A stretch of DNA of 64,000 nt from positions 1-64,000 of the forward strand of contig JAFGHP010000020.1 in NCBI GenBank assembly GCA_016930055.1, written 5' to 3'. The stretch's first letter is position 1. The number at the start of each line of letters is the position of its first letter. The notes beneath the pieces were generated by a model. The model did no database searches, had not been told where the DNA came from, and saw only the letters and a list, made by a program, of their open reading frames with translations. The DNA comes from Candidatus Bathyarchaeota archaeon. GTDB lineage: Archaea > Thermoproteota > Bathyarchaeia > TCS64. Of this stretch, positions 29,323 to 38,815 are shown piece by piece. The translations under genes and the position numbers were made by a program.

Positions 29323-29979
29323 ATGCAAAAATCTGTTCCAGGTCTTAATAAGTTAGTTAAACTTGTAAAAGAAATCAAATCTGATCCAGTTATTCATAAA
29401 AAGGTTGAAGCAAAGATCTTGGAATTTAAAACTATTCAAAACGAAGATTCTGAGAAATGGTTTGAAGAACTGGTTTTTTGTCTTTTAACCGCAAATTACA
29501 GTGCTAAAGGTGCCCTAAGTTGTCTAGCAGCTTTAGAAAACAACAATATATTACAGGAAGGTAATGTTGAAGAGGTTAAAATTTGTTTGACTCATAAACA
29601 CCGTTATCCAACTAAAAGAGCAGAATACATAATTAAAGCTCGAGAACAGAAACCATACCTCAAAAAAATCATCACAAGTCAAATATCAATACATGCTGCG
29701 CGAGAATGGTTAGTAGAAAATATTCTTGGAATTGGTATGAAAGAAGCAAGCCATTTTTTAAGGAATGTGGGTTACCTTGATTTAGCAATAATTGATAAGC
29801 ATATAATATCTCATATGATAGAACAAGGCATTATAAATGAACGCCCCAAAACCATTACTAAAAAAAAGTATCTAGAGTATGAAGCTTTATTAAATCAAGC
29901 AGCATTGATTTTGGAAATGCCTTTAGGTAAAATGGATCTCTACTTATGGGCAAATAAAAGTGGAGAAGTAATAAAATAA
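29323..29979 (+). CDS. ogg: N-glycosylase/DNA lyase (Ogg family)
   Basis: VFCLLTANYSAKGALSCL, helix-hairpin-helix NILGIGMKEASHFLRNVGYLDLAIIDKHII (Lys and Asp catalytic pattern). Confidence 0.9.
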   Translation: MQKSVPGLNKLVKLVKEIKSDPVIHKKVEAKILEFKTIQNEDSEKWFEELVFCLLTANYSAKGALSCLAALENNNILQEGNVEEVKICLTHKHRYPTKRAEYIIKAREQKPYLKKIITSQISIHAAREWLVENILGIGMKEASHFLRNVGYLDLAIIDKHIISHMIEQGIINERPKTITKKKYLEYEALLNQAALILEMPLGKMDLYLWANKSGEVIK

Positions 29980-30010
29980 TCATATAACTTCGTTTAATAA
30001 TCTATTCTAT

Positions 30011-31087
30011 ATGAGTGTCGATGAAAAACTAAAAAAAATTTTTGCTATTAAGCGTGAAAATAAAAAAATAAAATTAATTGATCAAAGACTACTTCCACAT
30101 AAAGTTAAGATAATTACACTACATAACTATAATGAAACTATTGAAGCAATAAGAGATATGGCAGTTAGAGGTGCTGGTTCAATTGGGGTTGCAGCTGGTT
30201 ATGGATTAGCTCAAGCAGCTTTAGAAGCAAAACATTTGAATCTTGAAAAGTTTAACAAATTTATTAAGGCAGCATCTGATAAACTTCTTTCTTCCCGTCC
30301 GACTGCAATTAATTTAAGGCATTCTATTGATAGGTGTTTAAAGGTAGCTGAAAACGGTACTGTAACTGAAAGAATTCAAAATATATGTAATGAATCAGAT
30401 AAAATTGCGTTTGATGACATTAAAGCATCCAGACTAATTGGTGTTTATGGAGAACAACTACTCAAAGAAAATTCAAACATTCTAACACATTGTAATGCGG
30501 GAGCTTTAGCGTATATTGATCAAGGAACAGCTCTAAGTCCAATTATTGAAGCAAAAAGAAGACATAAACCAATTTTTGTTTATGTTGATGAAACTAGACC
30601 AAGAAACCAAGGAGCAAAAATCACTGCGTGGGAGCTTTCAAAATTAGAGATTCCATATGCCCTAATTGTAGATAACGCTGCAGGCTATTTTATGATAAAT
30701 AAAAAAATTGATGTTGTTATTGTCGGTGCAGACCGAATAGCAGTAAATGGAGATACTGCAAATAAAATTGGTACCTACGAAAAAGCTGTTTTAGCGAAAG
30801 AAAATAACATCCCATTTTATGTTGCAGCACCTAGTATGAGTTTTGATCTAAAATGCGAATCAGGAGAGAGAATCGAGATAGAACATAGAAGCTCTGAAGA
30901 AATAACTCATATCTCTGGAGTAAATGATTCCAATGAATATACAAAATTAAGAATTACTGCAAAAAATACTAAGGCATATAATCCAAGCTTCGACATTACA
31001 CCAGCAAAATATATATCAGGATTCATAACTGAAAAAGGGCTTCTAAAAAAGCCTTTTAAAAAATCTATAAAAAATGCTTTCAAATAA
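30011..31087 (+). CDS. mtnA: MtnA/eIF2B-alpha family sugar-phosphate isomerase
   Basis: MAVRGAGSIGVAAGYGLAQA, LTHCNAGALA, VDETRPRNQGAKITAWEL, IVGADRIAVNGDTANKIGTYEKAVLAKENNIPFYVAAP. Confidence 0.9.
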   Translation: MSVDEKLKKIFAIKRENKKIKLIDQRLLPHKVKIITLHNYNETIEAIRDMAVRGAGSIGVAAGYGLAQAALEAKHLNLEKFNKFIKAASDKLLSSRPTAINLRHSIDRCLKVAENGTVTERIQNICNESDKIAFDDIKASRLIGVYGEQLLKENSNILTHCNAGALAYIDQGTALSPIIEAKRRHKPIFVYVDETRPRNQGAKITAWELSKLEIPYALIVDNAAGYFMINKKIDVVIVGADRIAVNGDTANKIGTYEKAVLAKENNIPFYVAAPSMSFDLKCESGERIEIEHRSSEEITHISGVNDSNEYTKLRITAKNTKAYNPSFDITPAKYISGFITEKGLLKKPFKKSIKNAFK

Positions 31088-31152
31088 ACCATTGGACAGG
31101 GCCTCCTGACCATATTACTTAAATTTCTGTCGAACTTAAGTTTCGTAGCTAT

Positions 31153-31270
31153 CCCGCCTTAGCTCAATGGTAGAGCAATCGGCTGTAGTCTCCGCCCTGC
31201 GGGGCGAAGGCAATCAGACCTTTGAGCAGACACCGATGGGTTCCCGGTTCAAATCCTGGAGGCGGGACCA
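31153..31270 (+). tRNA. tRNA-Tyr (GTA) with about 43-nt intron at 37/38; CCA encoded
   Basis: Acceptor CCCGCCU/AGGCGGG with C1-G72 typical of archaeal tRNA-Tyr; anticodon stem AUCGG/CCGAU, loop CUGUAG|A; intron contains hairpin GCCC-UGCG-GGGC. Confidence 0.92.
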
Positions 31271-31275
31271 TTCAC

Positions 31276-32163
31276 TTAATTTGTAAACTTTTCCCCAGCT
31301 AAATTTTCTATAACTGTAATTAATGCTTGGGTTCCTTTATTATTCATTTTTTCTGCATCCAAATTTCTGAATAGTTGTTGTACTAATGATGTACCTAAAA
31401 GAGGCGTCTTCGTTTCTTGAGCAGTCTCCATTATTATTCTCAAATCTTTGATGTAATCTTTTACTTTAAACCCAGGTTCTAAATCGTTTTTCAAAAGTTT
31501 CATGCCATTATTAGTTAATTGCCAACTTCCAGCAGCCCCTCCCGAGATCGCATTATAACATTTTTGAAGGTCTATCCCAGCTTTTTTAGCAAACATTAAT
31601 GCCTCAGCAACAGCTAACATGTTTATGCCTACTAAAATCTGATTTACAGCTTTAGTTGCTTGTCCTGAACCAACATCACCAATATGGGTAATTGTTTTAC
31701 CCATCGCTTCAAATATTGGTAAGACTTCTTGAAATGTCTCTTTTGGTCCACCAACCATAATACTTAATGTTCCATTTCGAGCTCCTACATCTCCACCACT
31801 TACAGGAGCATCAAGCATTATAGCTCCTTTCTCTCTTAACTTTCTGGCAATCTCCCGTGTTTTAATTGGACTAATAGTACTCATATCTATAATGACTGCT
31901 CCAGGTTTAACACCTTCATGAACACCATTTGGACCCAATAAAACCATTTCAACATCTTTACCATCTGTAACAATGGTTATGATTACATCTGAATTTTCGG
32001 CAACCGCTTTTGGTGAAGTAGCAGCATTAGCTCCCGCTTCTACAAGTGGTTTAGTCTTAGATGAAGTCCTATTCCAAACAGTAACAGAAAACCCTGCTTT
32101 AACTAAATTAAGGGACATACCACTGCCCATTAAACCTAAACCTATAAAGCCTATACGTTTCAT
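31276..32163 (-). CDS. NAD(P)-dependent beta-hydroxyacid dehydrogenase (3-hydroxyisobutyrate dehydrogenase family)
   Basis: IGFIGLGLMGSGMSLNLVKAGFSVTVWNRT, MLDAPVSGGDVGARNGTLSIMVGG, GDVGSGQATKAVNQILVG. Confidence 0.94.
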   Translation of the reverse strand: MKRIGFIGLGLMGSGMSLNLVKAGFSVTVWNRTSSKTKPLVEAGANAATSPKAVAENSDVIITIVTDGKDVEMVLLGPNGVHEGVKPGAVIIDMSTISPIKTREIARKLREKGAIMLDAPVSGGDVGARNGTLSIMVGGPKETFQEVLPIFEAMGKTITHIGDVGSGQATKAVNQILVGINMLAVAEALMFAKKAGIDLQKCYNAISGGAAGSWQLTNNGMKLLKNDLEPGFKVKDYIKDLRIIMETAQETKTPLLGTSLVQQLFRNLDAEKMNNKGTQALITVIENLAGEKFTN

Positions 32164-32606
32164 TAATTAATCATAAATAATTGTTTAATAAAGCTTAATA
32201 AGTCTTCAAAGTAACTAAATTTTAGATTTAATAATTGATAATTTCCTAATATACCTATAAAAATTAATAGTAAACCACCTGAAAAAAAGAGGTTGGCTCG
32301 ATTTCTATCATACATTACTTCTGTACCTTTATAACATAAGAAAAGCCCCAAAATACCTAGCCCATACAATACCATTACAGTCAAACTTTCATTTAATGTC
32401 TGACCATCATAACCAGGATAAACTGAATACATGTTACCATAATCATCATATACAACTCCCGCAGGACGATATTTGAGGTCGTATATACCTCCACCCAATA
32501 AAAAAATCGATAAAAGAATACATCCAATTAATGCATATCTTTCTAATCCTTTGAATTTTTCTTCGCTAATAAGAGGTAATTTACTGCGCCTTTTTTTAGA
32601 TGACAT
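32163..32606 (-). CDS. Membrane protein with three predicted TM segments
   Basis: Three hydrophobic stretches; directly upstream of the dehydrogenase. Confidence 0.6.
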   Translation of the reverse strand: MSSKKRRSKLPLISEEKFKGLERYALIGCILLSIFLLGGGIYDLKYRPAGVVYDDYGNMYSVYPGYDGQTLNESLTVMVLYGLGILGLFLCYKGTEVMYDRNRANLFFSGGLLLIFIGILGNYQLLNLKFSYFEDLLSFIKQLFMIN

Positions 32607-32737
32607 GGATTACTTTCTCCTCTATATGGTAAAGGGATTATGAATATATTCTTTTTTAAAAAAATTATAAAAGCAAAAGGTTAGAAAGAAGAAGTTTATA
32701 AGTAATCTTCTAGGTCTACTTAATTACTTGATTTACA

Positions 32738-32902
32738 TTGCCTCAAAAAATAATATGTTCAAACTGTAAGGAAATCCTCTACGAAGGAGAATTGTTAAAA
32801 TCACCGCAAGATATCATAAAAAAATATGAAGGTAAATGCCCTAAATGTAAAAAAGAACTTAATTTTACTACTGACGGGGTTATAGTAAAACCAACGGATT
32901 AA
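32738..32902 (+). CDS. Small zinc-ribbon protein (54 aa), not in supplied ORF track
   Basis: TTG start, translation MPQKIICSNCKEILYEGELLKSPQDIIKKYEGKCPKCKKELNFTTDGVIVKPTD; two CxxC pairs (CSNC, CPKC). Confidence 0.8.
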   Translation: MPQKIICSNCKEILYEGELLKSPQDIIKKYEGKCPKCKKELNFTTDGVIVKPTD

Positions 32903-32957
32903 ACAAATATTGTATAAATAGTTTTAACTTTGTTAAACTAGAATTACAATCTGATAT

Positions 32958-34082
32958 ATGATGGAACTTAAAAAAACTCATATTTATGCATATCACTTAG
33001 AAAATGGTAACATAGTAGATTTTGGTGGATATGCAATGCCAATATGGTATGAGGGAATCATACCTGAACATCATTCAGTAAGAAACAGTTGCGGAATATT
33101 TGATACAAGTCACATGGGCAGAGTATGGGCAGAAGGCCCCGATGTAGTAAAATTTCTAGACTATGTAGTAACTAATGATGCAAGCTCACTTTCAGATAGT
33201 AAAGGACTTTATACGGTAATGTGTAAACCTGACGGAGGAATAATCGACGATTTAATATTTTATCGCGTAAATAATGAGAAATTCCTTGTCGTATATAATG
33301 CAAGTAACCGTAAAAAAGACTTTGAATGGCTAAATAAAAATTCGAAAGGATTTAAAGTAAAATTAACTGATGTTAGCGACAACGTCGCTATGATTGCTTT
33401 ACAAGGACCTTCAGCTGTTCAGGTACTCCAAAAAGTTTGTCAAACTGATGTCAATTCGATTAAACGCTTCCACTTAGCTGAATTAAACATTTCTGAAGAA
33501 GATTGCTTAGCAGCAAGAACAGGATATACAGGTGAAGATGGTTTTGAAATTTTTGTCATAGATTCTCCCCTTGAAAAACCGGAAAAAGCTTTGAAAATTT
33601 GGAATAAACTTATAGAAAATGGTGCTAAACCATGTGGATTAGGAGCTAGAGACAGCCTTAGATTAGAAGCGGGATTATGGCTCTATGGTAACGAGATTAA
33701 TGAAGATACTAACCCGATAGAAGCAGGTTTAAAATGGACAATTAAAATGAATAAAAATTACTTTATAGGAAAAAAAGCAATCCAACAAATAATCGAAAAT
33801 GGCATACAGAGAAACTTAGTAGGATTAATGTTAACTGAAAGAGGAATCCCGCGACATGGTTATGAAATATTTGATGGCGAAAAACAAATAGGAATAGTTA
33901 CTAGTGGAGGCATGAGTCCAACATTAGAGGCTGGCATCGCTTTAGGCTATGTACCTCCTGATTATAAGAAAGTAGGTACAGAAATAAGTGTAAAGATACG
34001 TAATAATTTCGTAAAGGGAAAAGTTGTTAAGCATCGTCCCTTTTATGATGAAAGTAAGTATGGATGGAAGAGGAATAAGTAA
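32958..34082 (+). CDS. gcvT: Glycine cleavage system T protein (aminomethyltransferase)
   Basis: DFGGYAMPIWYEGIIPEHHSVRNSCGIFDTSHMGRV, RTGYTGEDGFEIFV, LGARDSLRLEAGLWLYGNEI. Confidence 0.97.
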   Translation: MMELKKTHIYAYHLENGNIVDFGGYAMPIWYEGIIPEHHSVRNSCGIFDTSHMGRVWAEGPDVVKFLDYVVTNDASSLSDSKGLYTVMCKPDGGIIDDLIFYRVNNEKFLVVYNASNRKKDFEWLNKNSKGFKVKLTDVSDNVAMIALQGPSAVQVLQKVCQTDVNSIKRFHLAELNISEEDCLAARTGYTGEDGFEIFVIDSPLEKPEKALKIWNKLIENGAKPCGLGARDSLRLEAGLWLYGNEINEDTNPIEAGLKWTIKMNKNYFIGKKAIQQIIENGIQRNLVGLMLTERGIPRHGYEIFDGEKQIGIVTSGGMSPTLEAGIALGYVPPDYKKVGTEISVKIRNNFVKGKVVKHRPFYDESKYGWKRNK

Positions 34083-34489
34083 TGACTGATGAGATAAAAG
34101 TTGTTTCTGGATTTTATTATACAAAAGAACATGAATGGGCTAAACCCCAAGAAGATGGAACCGTATTAGTGGGTATTGATGATTACGCTCAGGGGCAACT
34201 ACACGAGATAGTTTATGTAGAGCTCCCTAAAGTAGAATCAGATGTAGTACAAGGAAAATCAATTGGAGCAGTAGAATCCGTTAAAGCTGTATCAGACATG
34301 TTTTCACCTATTTCAGGGAAAATAATCGAAGTAAATCAAGACCTATTGGATAACCCAGACAAAATAAACAAAGACCCATATGGAGAAGGATGGATAGCAA
34401 AAATACAACCAACAAACCTAGAAACAGATTTAGCCAAACTATACGACTCAGAAAAATATAAAACATACCTCGGAACCTTAAAACATTAA
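34082..34489 (+). CDS. gcvH: Glycine cleavage system H protein
   Basis: YYTKEHEWAKPQEDGTVLVGIDDYAQGQLHEIVYVELP, GAVESVKAVSDMFSPISGKI (lipoyl-Lys context). Confidence 0.97.
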   Translation: MTDEIKVVSGFYYTKEHEWAKPQEDGTVLVGIDDYAQGQLHEIVYVELPKVESDVVQGKSIGAVESVKAVSDMFSPISGKIIEVNQDLLDNPDKINKDPYGEGWIAKIQPTNLETDLAKLYDSEKYKTYLGTLKH

Positions 34490-34501
34490 TTTTTATAAAA
34501 C

Positions 34502-34586
34502 GCGGGGGTTCCCGAGTGGCCAAAGGGGTCAGGTTCAGGACCTGATGGTTAGTCCTCCGTGGGTTCGAACCCCACCCCCCGCACCA
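34502..34586 (+). tRNA. tRNA-Leu (CAG), type II, CCA encoded
   Basis: Acceptor GCGGGGG/CCCCCGC, anticodon stem-loop UCAGG-UUCAGGA-CCUGA, long variable arm, T-arm GUGGG-UUCGAAC-CCCAC, CCA. Confidence 0.95.
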
Positions 34587-34600
34587 TTTGAAAGAAGTGT

Positions 34601-35338
34601 TTATGTTAAGTTTTCTTCGAGTTTAATTCGATTTTTTATGTTTACTGAATCAAATAGTTTGAGTAGGTCATCTGATATTGTAGTGATGTTGTTTACGTTT
34701 TGTTCAATTGATGCTTTTTTGGGTTTATAATTTGGGTCATAACTGTATTCTATTGCTTCTGTTTGTTTCTCTATAAGTGGGGGTGTTGTTATGGGTGGCT
34801 CTGGGAAGCTTTCTTGTAAACAGTTTTCAATGTTGTTGGATACTTCTTCTAATATTTGTATGCTTTCAGAACTATTTGCATTAAAAACATCTTCAAGTAC
34901 TGGTTGCTGGAAACTGATTGTTGTCTGTTTTAGGGTATCGCTAGCTAGTTTTGATAGGTTTTCTAGTCCAGAGATGAATTCTGGTGAAATACCTTGGATG
35001 TCCATAACTACTTCTTTTATTACTTCGGAGATTGGTTCAAGTTGTATTACGTTATGAAGTTCTAGAAGGTTTTCCATCCTAATGGTGATACATTCCATAA
35101 CTAGTTGACATTGAGAAAAGACTTTCTTTAAGTGTCGAACTTTAGTTAATTCATTAGCAAACATATTGGCTCTAAGTTTGTCTTTTTTACGGATGGCATT
35201 CTCAATCATTTTATAAAGTTCTTTATCTCTTTGAGTAAGCCTTGTGCTAGATTCTTCAAAAAGTATGCTCTGTTTTTTTAATTCATTTATTGATTCTTGA
35301 GAAACTTGTATATTCTGCTGAGATTTTCGTCTTTCCAA
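34601..35338 (-). CDS. CdvB/ESCRT-III (Snf7)-like protein
   Basis: RDKELYKMIENAIRKKDKLRANMFANELTKVRHLKKVFSQCQLVMECITIRMENLLELHNVI matches the CdvB core (ANELxxVR...LExxxxRLE). Confidence 0.85.
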   Translation of the reverse strand: MERRKSQQNIQVSQESINELKKQSILFEESSTRLTQRDKELYKMIENAIRKKDKLRANMFANELTKVRHLKKVFSQCQLVMECITIRMENLLELHNVIQLEPISEVIKEVVMDIQGISPEFISGLENLSKLASDTLKQTTISFQQPVLEDVFNANSSESIQILEEVSNNIENCLQESFPEPPITTPPLIEKQTEAIEYSYDPNYKPKKASIEQNVNNITTISDDLLKLFDSVNIKNRIKLEENLT

Positions 35339-35353
35339 ATATTTTTTCTCCTA

Positions 35354-36004
35354 CTAATTATTAGTCTCTGAATTGACCTCATTACTACTAACTTTTTGTG
35401 ATGATTTAGATCCAGGTGGCTTTTCTAAATTGTAATTGATTCTTGATTCTGCTAAAAGTTGAGCTTCTTCTAAAATTTTATCAGACCCATCATTTATTGG
35501 TTCAAAGTTGAAATTCATGTTAGTTACAGTACCTGTTTCTATAATTATCCCACTTAATAAATTATTTATTTGATCAAGCTCCCCCACAGCTTGAGGATTA
35601 ATCACATCTATCCCTGATTGAATTCCTTTCATAACATTAACTACAGGCAAAAGGGTGTAAGCTACATCACCAATTTCAGTCATCGTTTTCAATCTTAACG
35701 ATAATTGTTCAAGAGTTAATTTTAGATTAAAAATTAATTTTTCAACTTTACGCACTTCTGCAAGCTCATTAGCATAAACATTTGCTCTTATATTATCATG
35801 TTTCGCATATGCATCTACAATTTTATCATAAATTTCTTTTCCTCTATTTTGAAAACGTGCTACAGCTTGATCTAATTTTCGATTCTCAACATCTATTCGA
35901 TTTATTGAATCATTGAGCCTTGATTTTAGTGTGTCAGAATTATTGACAGCCTTATTTGTTCCTTTATATTCATTTTTATTAATCCATTTCTTATCAAAGC
36001 TCAT
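35354..36004 (-). CDS. CdvB/ESCRT-III (Snf7)-like protein, second copy
   Basis: RGKEIYDKIVDAYAKHDNIRANVYANELAEVRKVEKLIFNLKLTLEQLSLRLKTMTEIGDVA, typical CdvB core. Confidence 0.9.
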   Translation of the reverse strand: MSFDKKWINKNEYKGTNKAVNNSDTLKSRLNDSINRIDVENRKLDQAVARFQNRGKEIYDKIVDAYAKHDNIRANVYANELAEVRKVEKLIFNLKLTLEQLSLRLKTMTEIGDVAYTLLPVVNVMKGIQSGIDVINPQAVGELDQINNLLSGIIIETGTVTNMNFNFEPINDGSDKILEEAQLLAESRINYNLEKPPGSKSSQKVSSNEVNSETNN

Positions 36005-36259
36005 TATAAGTTACACTTAAAAATTATGAGCATACTTAAACCTAATAAAGTATGTAATAACATATGTAAATATTTACACAATTTTTGATTATATTATTCA
36101 TAGAATTAACATATTTATGTTAAAAATAATTATTACTCTTTCATTAAATGAATAAAGTTAATTATTAAAAGATTCTAAATTAACATAAAAATTAATTATT
36201 TAAAAAATATTCATTAATATATAAAACGAAGAAATTTGTATTAAAAAATATTGAAAAAA

Positions 36260-38029
36260 TCAGTTAATTGGTTTTTCTCTTATACCTAAATAATATGCAG
36301 TATTTGCGTGTGGATCAATTTTTGTTTTAATTTTTCCAGGTAAAGCACTTAGTATTGGATCCACTCCAGGACCATGACCTGCTGAACCACTGAAACCGTG
36401 AATTACAGTACCAATAGTTATTGCGCCTTTGTATCTTCCTCTTCCCCAAAAATCGTAATGGTCTTTAATCGCTACTATATCACCTAATTTTAAGCTTGTA
36501 AGATTGAATTCATCCACTACTTCTTGACAAGTTGTTTGTATGTCATAATCTCCTGGTTCAATGAATGATCCTCCGATGCCTGAACCCATAATATGCCCAG
36601 GGACTTCCATCACTACTGGTACAACAAGTTGTCCATCATCTATTGTTATCCCTAAATTTTCCAATAATTCTGGAGATAATTTATTTACTCGGACATCTTC
36701 GTATCCATCAATTTTAAGACCTACTCCCCGTGCCATTATCTGTATTTTGTCATTTATTGTGAGTTTTTGTAGTGTTTCTTTTGGGAACCAAACCAGATCA
36801 TCTGAACCAGCATGTCTACCAATAAAGTAACCTTTGTCTCCTTTAGCATCACCAGATACTACTTTTGCTTCATTACCAATACAAGCTAAAATTGCTAATG
36901 CACAATCACTTGGAACTGGTTTATCTCTTCCTTGAATAGTGACATCTGGCTCCACATGGTCTGCGTTTGCCCAGCCATATGTTGAATCACCAAGAGATAC
37001 TGTATAATTAATTGAAGCCATACCTACAGTTAATCTTGGTTTACCATCATAGGTCGTAGAATAGCCCCTGCTTGAAAAAGGTTGAACTACTCCCTGGACA
37101 GCTGTGGTTATTAATTTATCTTTATTTGTTTTTATAACTCCCGTAGAGTTAGTCTGTATTTCAGAAGTTTTCTTTTTAATATCAAGGTATTTACCAATAT
37201 TTGCTTCACGATCAATTCGTGTACTAATCATACCGAATCTTGTTGAAAGGACAGGAGTTACACCTATACCATACCCTGATATGTCACTTGGACCACAGCA
37301 AACAACGCCAACAGTAGCTCCACCTCTATAATACCCTTTACCATAGTCTGTTTGAAAGTTTTCAAGCAAAACTATATCTCCGAAACGTAGTTCATCTAAA
37401 CCATATTCACGAATATCTGGTGGATAACAGGTTTGAATATGCCAATTACCTGATAAACTTGACCCCCCAGAGCCTTGACCAACAATTTCTTCAGGAATAA
37501 CCTTTACAACGGGAACTTCAAGTTTACCATCTACTTCTCTAATATCCATTTTTTCTAAAACTTCAGGAGCTAAACTATGTACAACTACTTTATCATAACC
37601 TTCAATATTTAATCCAACGCCTTTTGCGTTAACATGTATTGAATCGCCAATACTTAATTTTAATAGAGTATCGTCTTCAAAATGGATCTGTATGTATTGA
37701 CCAAATTTACCGATTACAACTCCTTTATCTCCTTTTGCTTCTCCCGTAAGCACTCTAACTTCATTGCCAATGGATAGATTATTCAAATATCCTTGCTTGA
37801 AATTAGCTTCTCCTACTCCTTCTGTTGAGACCCCTACTGTTGCGCGATCTCCAGATGCCCATCCAAAAACTTTATCCCAGATTCTTAAATTATAATTGAT
37901 ACCTCCGGTACCTATTACCATTTTAGGTTTTCCATCCCAGGTTGTTGCATAAGGCCTTAGAGGTTGAGCTGGTGAAATTGTACCCTGTGCAGCAAGAGTC
38001 AGAAGTTTTTCTTTATTTGTTCTAATCAT
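36260..38029 (-). CDS. Tandem-duplicated DUF4438-like protein
   Basis: Two about 290-aa halves align: RTNKEKLLTLAAQGTISPAQPLRPYATTWDGKPKMVIG vs KTNKDKLITTAVQGVVQPFSSRGYSTTYDGKPRLTVG; GNEVRVLTGEAKGDKGVVIGK vs GNEAKVVSGDAKGDKGYFIGR. Confidence 0.75.
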   Translation of the reverse strand: MIRTNKEKLLTLAAQGTISPAQPLRPYATTWDGKPKMVIGTGGINYNLRIWDKVFGWASGDRATVGVSTEGVGEANFKQGYLNNLSIGNEVRVLTGEAKGDKGVVIGKFGQYIQIHFEDDTLLKLSIGDSIHVNAKGVGLNIEGYDKVVVHSLAPEVLEKMDIREVDGKLEVPVVKVIPEEIVGQGSGGSSLSGNWHIQTCYPPDIREYGLDELRFGDIVLLENFQTDYGKGYYRGGATVGVVCCGPSDISGYGIGVTPVLSTRFGMISTRIDREANIGKYLDIKKKTSEIQTNSTGVIKTNKDKLITTAVQGVVQPFSSRGYSTTYDGKPRLTVGMASINYTVSLGDSTYGWANADHVEPDVTIQGRDKPVPSDCALAILACIGNEAKVVSGDAKGDKGYFIGRHAGSDDLVWFPKETLQKLTINDKIQIMARGVGLKIDGYEDVRVNKLSPELLENLGITIDDGQLVVPVVMEVPGHIMGSGIGGSFIEPGDYDIQTTCQEVVDEFNLTSLKLGDIVAIKDHYDFWGRGRYKGAITIGTVIHGFSGSAGHGPGVDPILSALPGKIKTKIDPHANTAYYLGIREKPIN

Positions 38030-38095
38030 AAAGTATCAAAACAATGTCTTCAAAACAATATTTAACGTTTATCAGTAACATAAAAATTAGAAAAA

Positions 38096-38722
38096 TTATG
38101 ATTCTACAGGAATCCTTTTTGTTATTGGTTTAGCAAGAATTTCTTCCACATCTAAATCAAAAAAATTGCTTGAATTCGCTGATTTTAATACTATTGCAGT
38201 GTCTGCACCTCTTCCTTGACCACCAACTGCAATCACATTTATGCCAACAGGGATAACTCCTGCGTCTGCTGCCATCACTACAATTTCAAAACAAACCTTC
38301 ATTCCTTGAGAGAATAGACGAAGAACATTAGCTATTAGCTCCCCAGTTGAAGGCACATATGCTGGCCAAAATGGTTCAGGTCTTGGTTTTCCTGCTTCCA
38401 TTTTTGGTGATCTACGTAAACTTCCTGAAACGCCACCAAAAGCATGGGTACATGTCACAATCTTTGCTCCCAGTGCTCTAATTTTTACCTCGTTTTTTTG
38501 TGTCAATTCAGGACCAGATGGACCTACTTGGTGAGTGACAACTATTGCTTGTATTCCTGTGCCTCTGAAATATTCTGCAGCTCTAGCTCCTGTCTCACCA
38601 CGGGTTGATGCAATAACGATGTGTTTAATTCCCTTTTCTATTGCTTTCTGTTTAACAAGTTTAAGTAAAAGATCAATATTCTCTTGTTTTTCTTCTTTAA
38701 AATATAGAATATCTCTCTTCAA
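38096..38722 (-). CDS. Pyruvate kinase C-terminal-domain-like protein (COG1751-like)
   Basis: IVIASTRGETGARAAEYFRGTGIQAIVVTHQVGPSGPELTQKN; CFEIVVMAADAGVIPVGINVIAVGGQGRGADTAIVL. Confidence 0.75.
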   Translation of the reverse strand: MKRDILYFKEEKQENIDLLLKLVKQKAIEKGIKHIVIASTRGETGARAAEYFRGTGIQAIVVTHQVGPSGPELTQKNEVKIRALGAKIVTCTHAFGGVSGSLRRSPKMEAGKPRPEPFWPAYVPSTGELIANVLRLFSQGMKVCFEIVVMAADAGVIPVGINVIAVGGQGRGADTAIVLKSANSSNFFDLDVEEILAKPITKRIPVES

Positions 38723-38815
38723 TTTACATCCAAATAGGTATAGTAAAAACTAATATAAAAATAAAAACAAGAAAATAATTTAACAGCAGATAAATATTTT
38801 AAAAAATGTGTATTA

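Noticed and set aside
36561-37331. Antisense ORFs such as 36561..36830 and 37104..37331
   Set aside because: They lie opposite a well-supported coding frame, have skewed composition and no motifs. The same reasoning applies to most 60-130 aa antisense ORFs in the track (e.g. 4827..5126, 13764..14030, 27367..27753, 39722..40042, 44271..44567, 50304..50858, 55639..56583).
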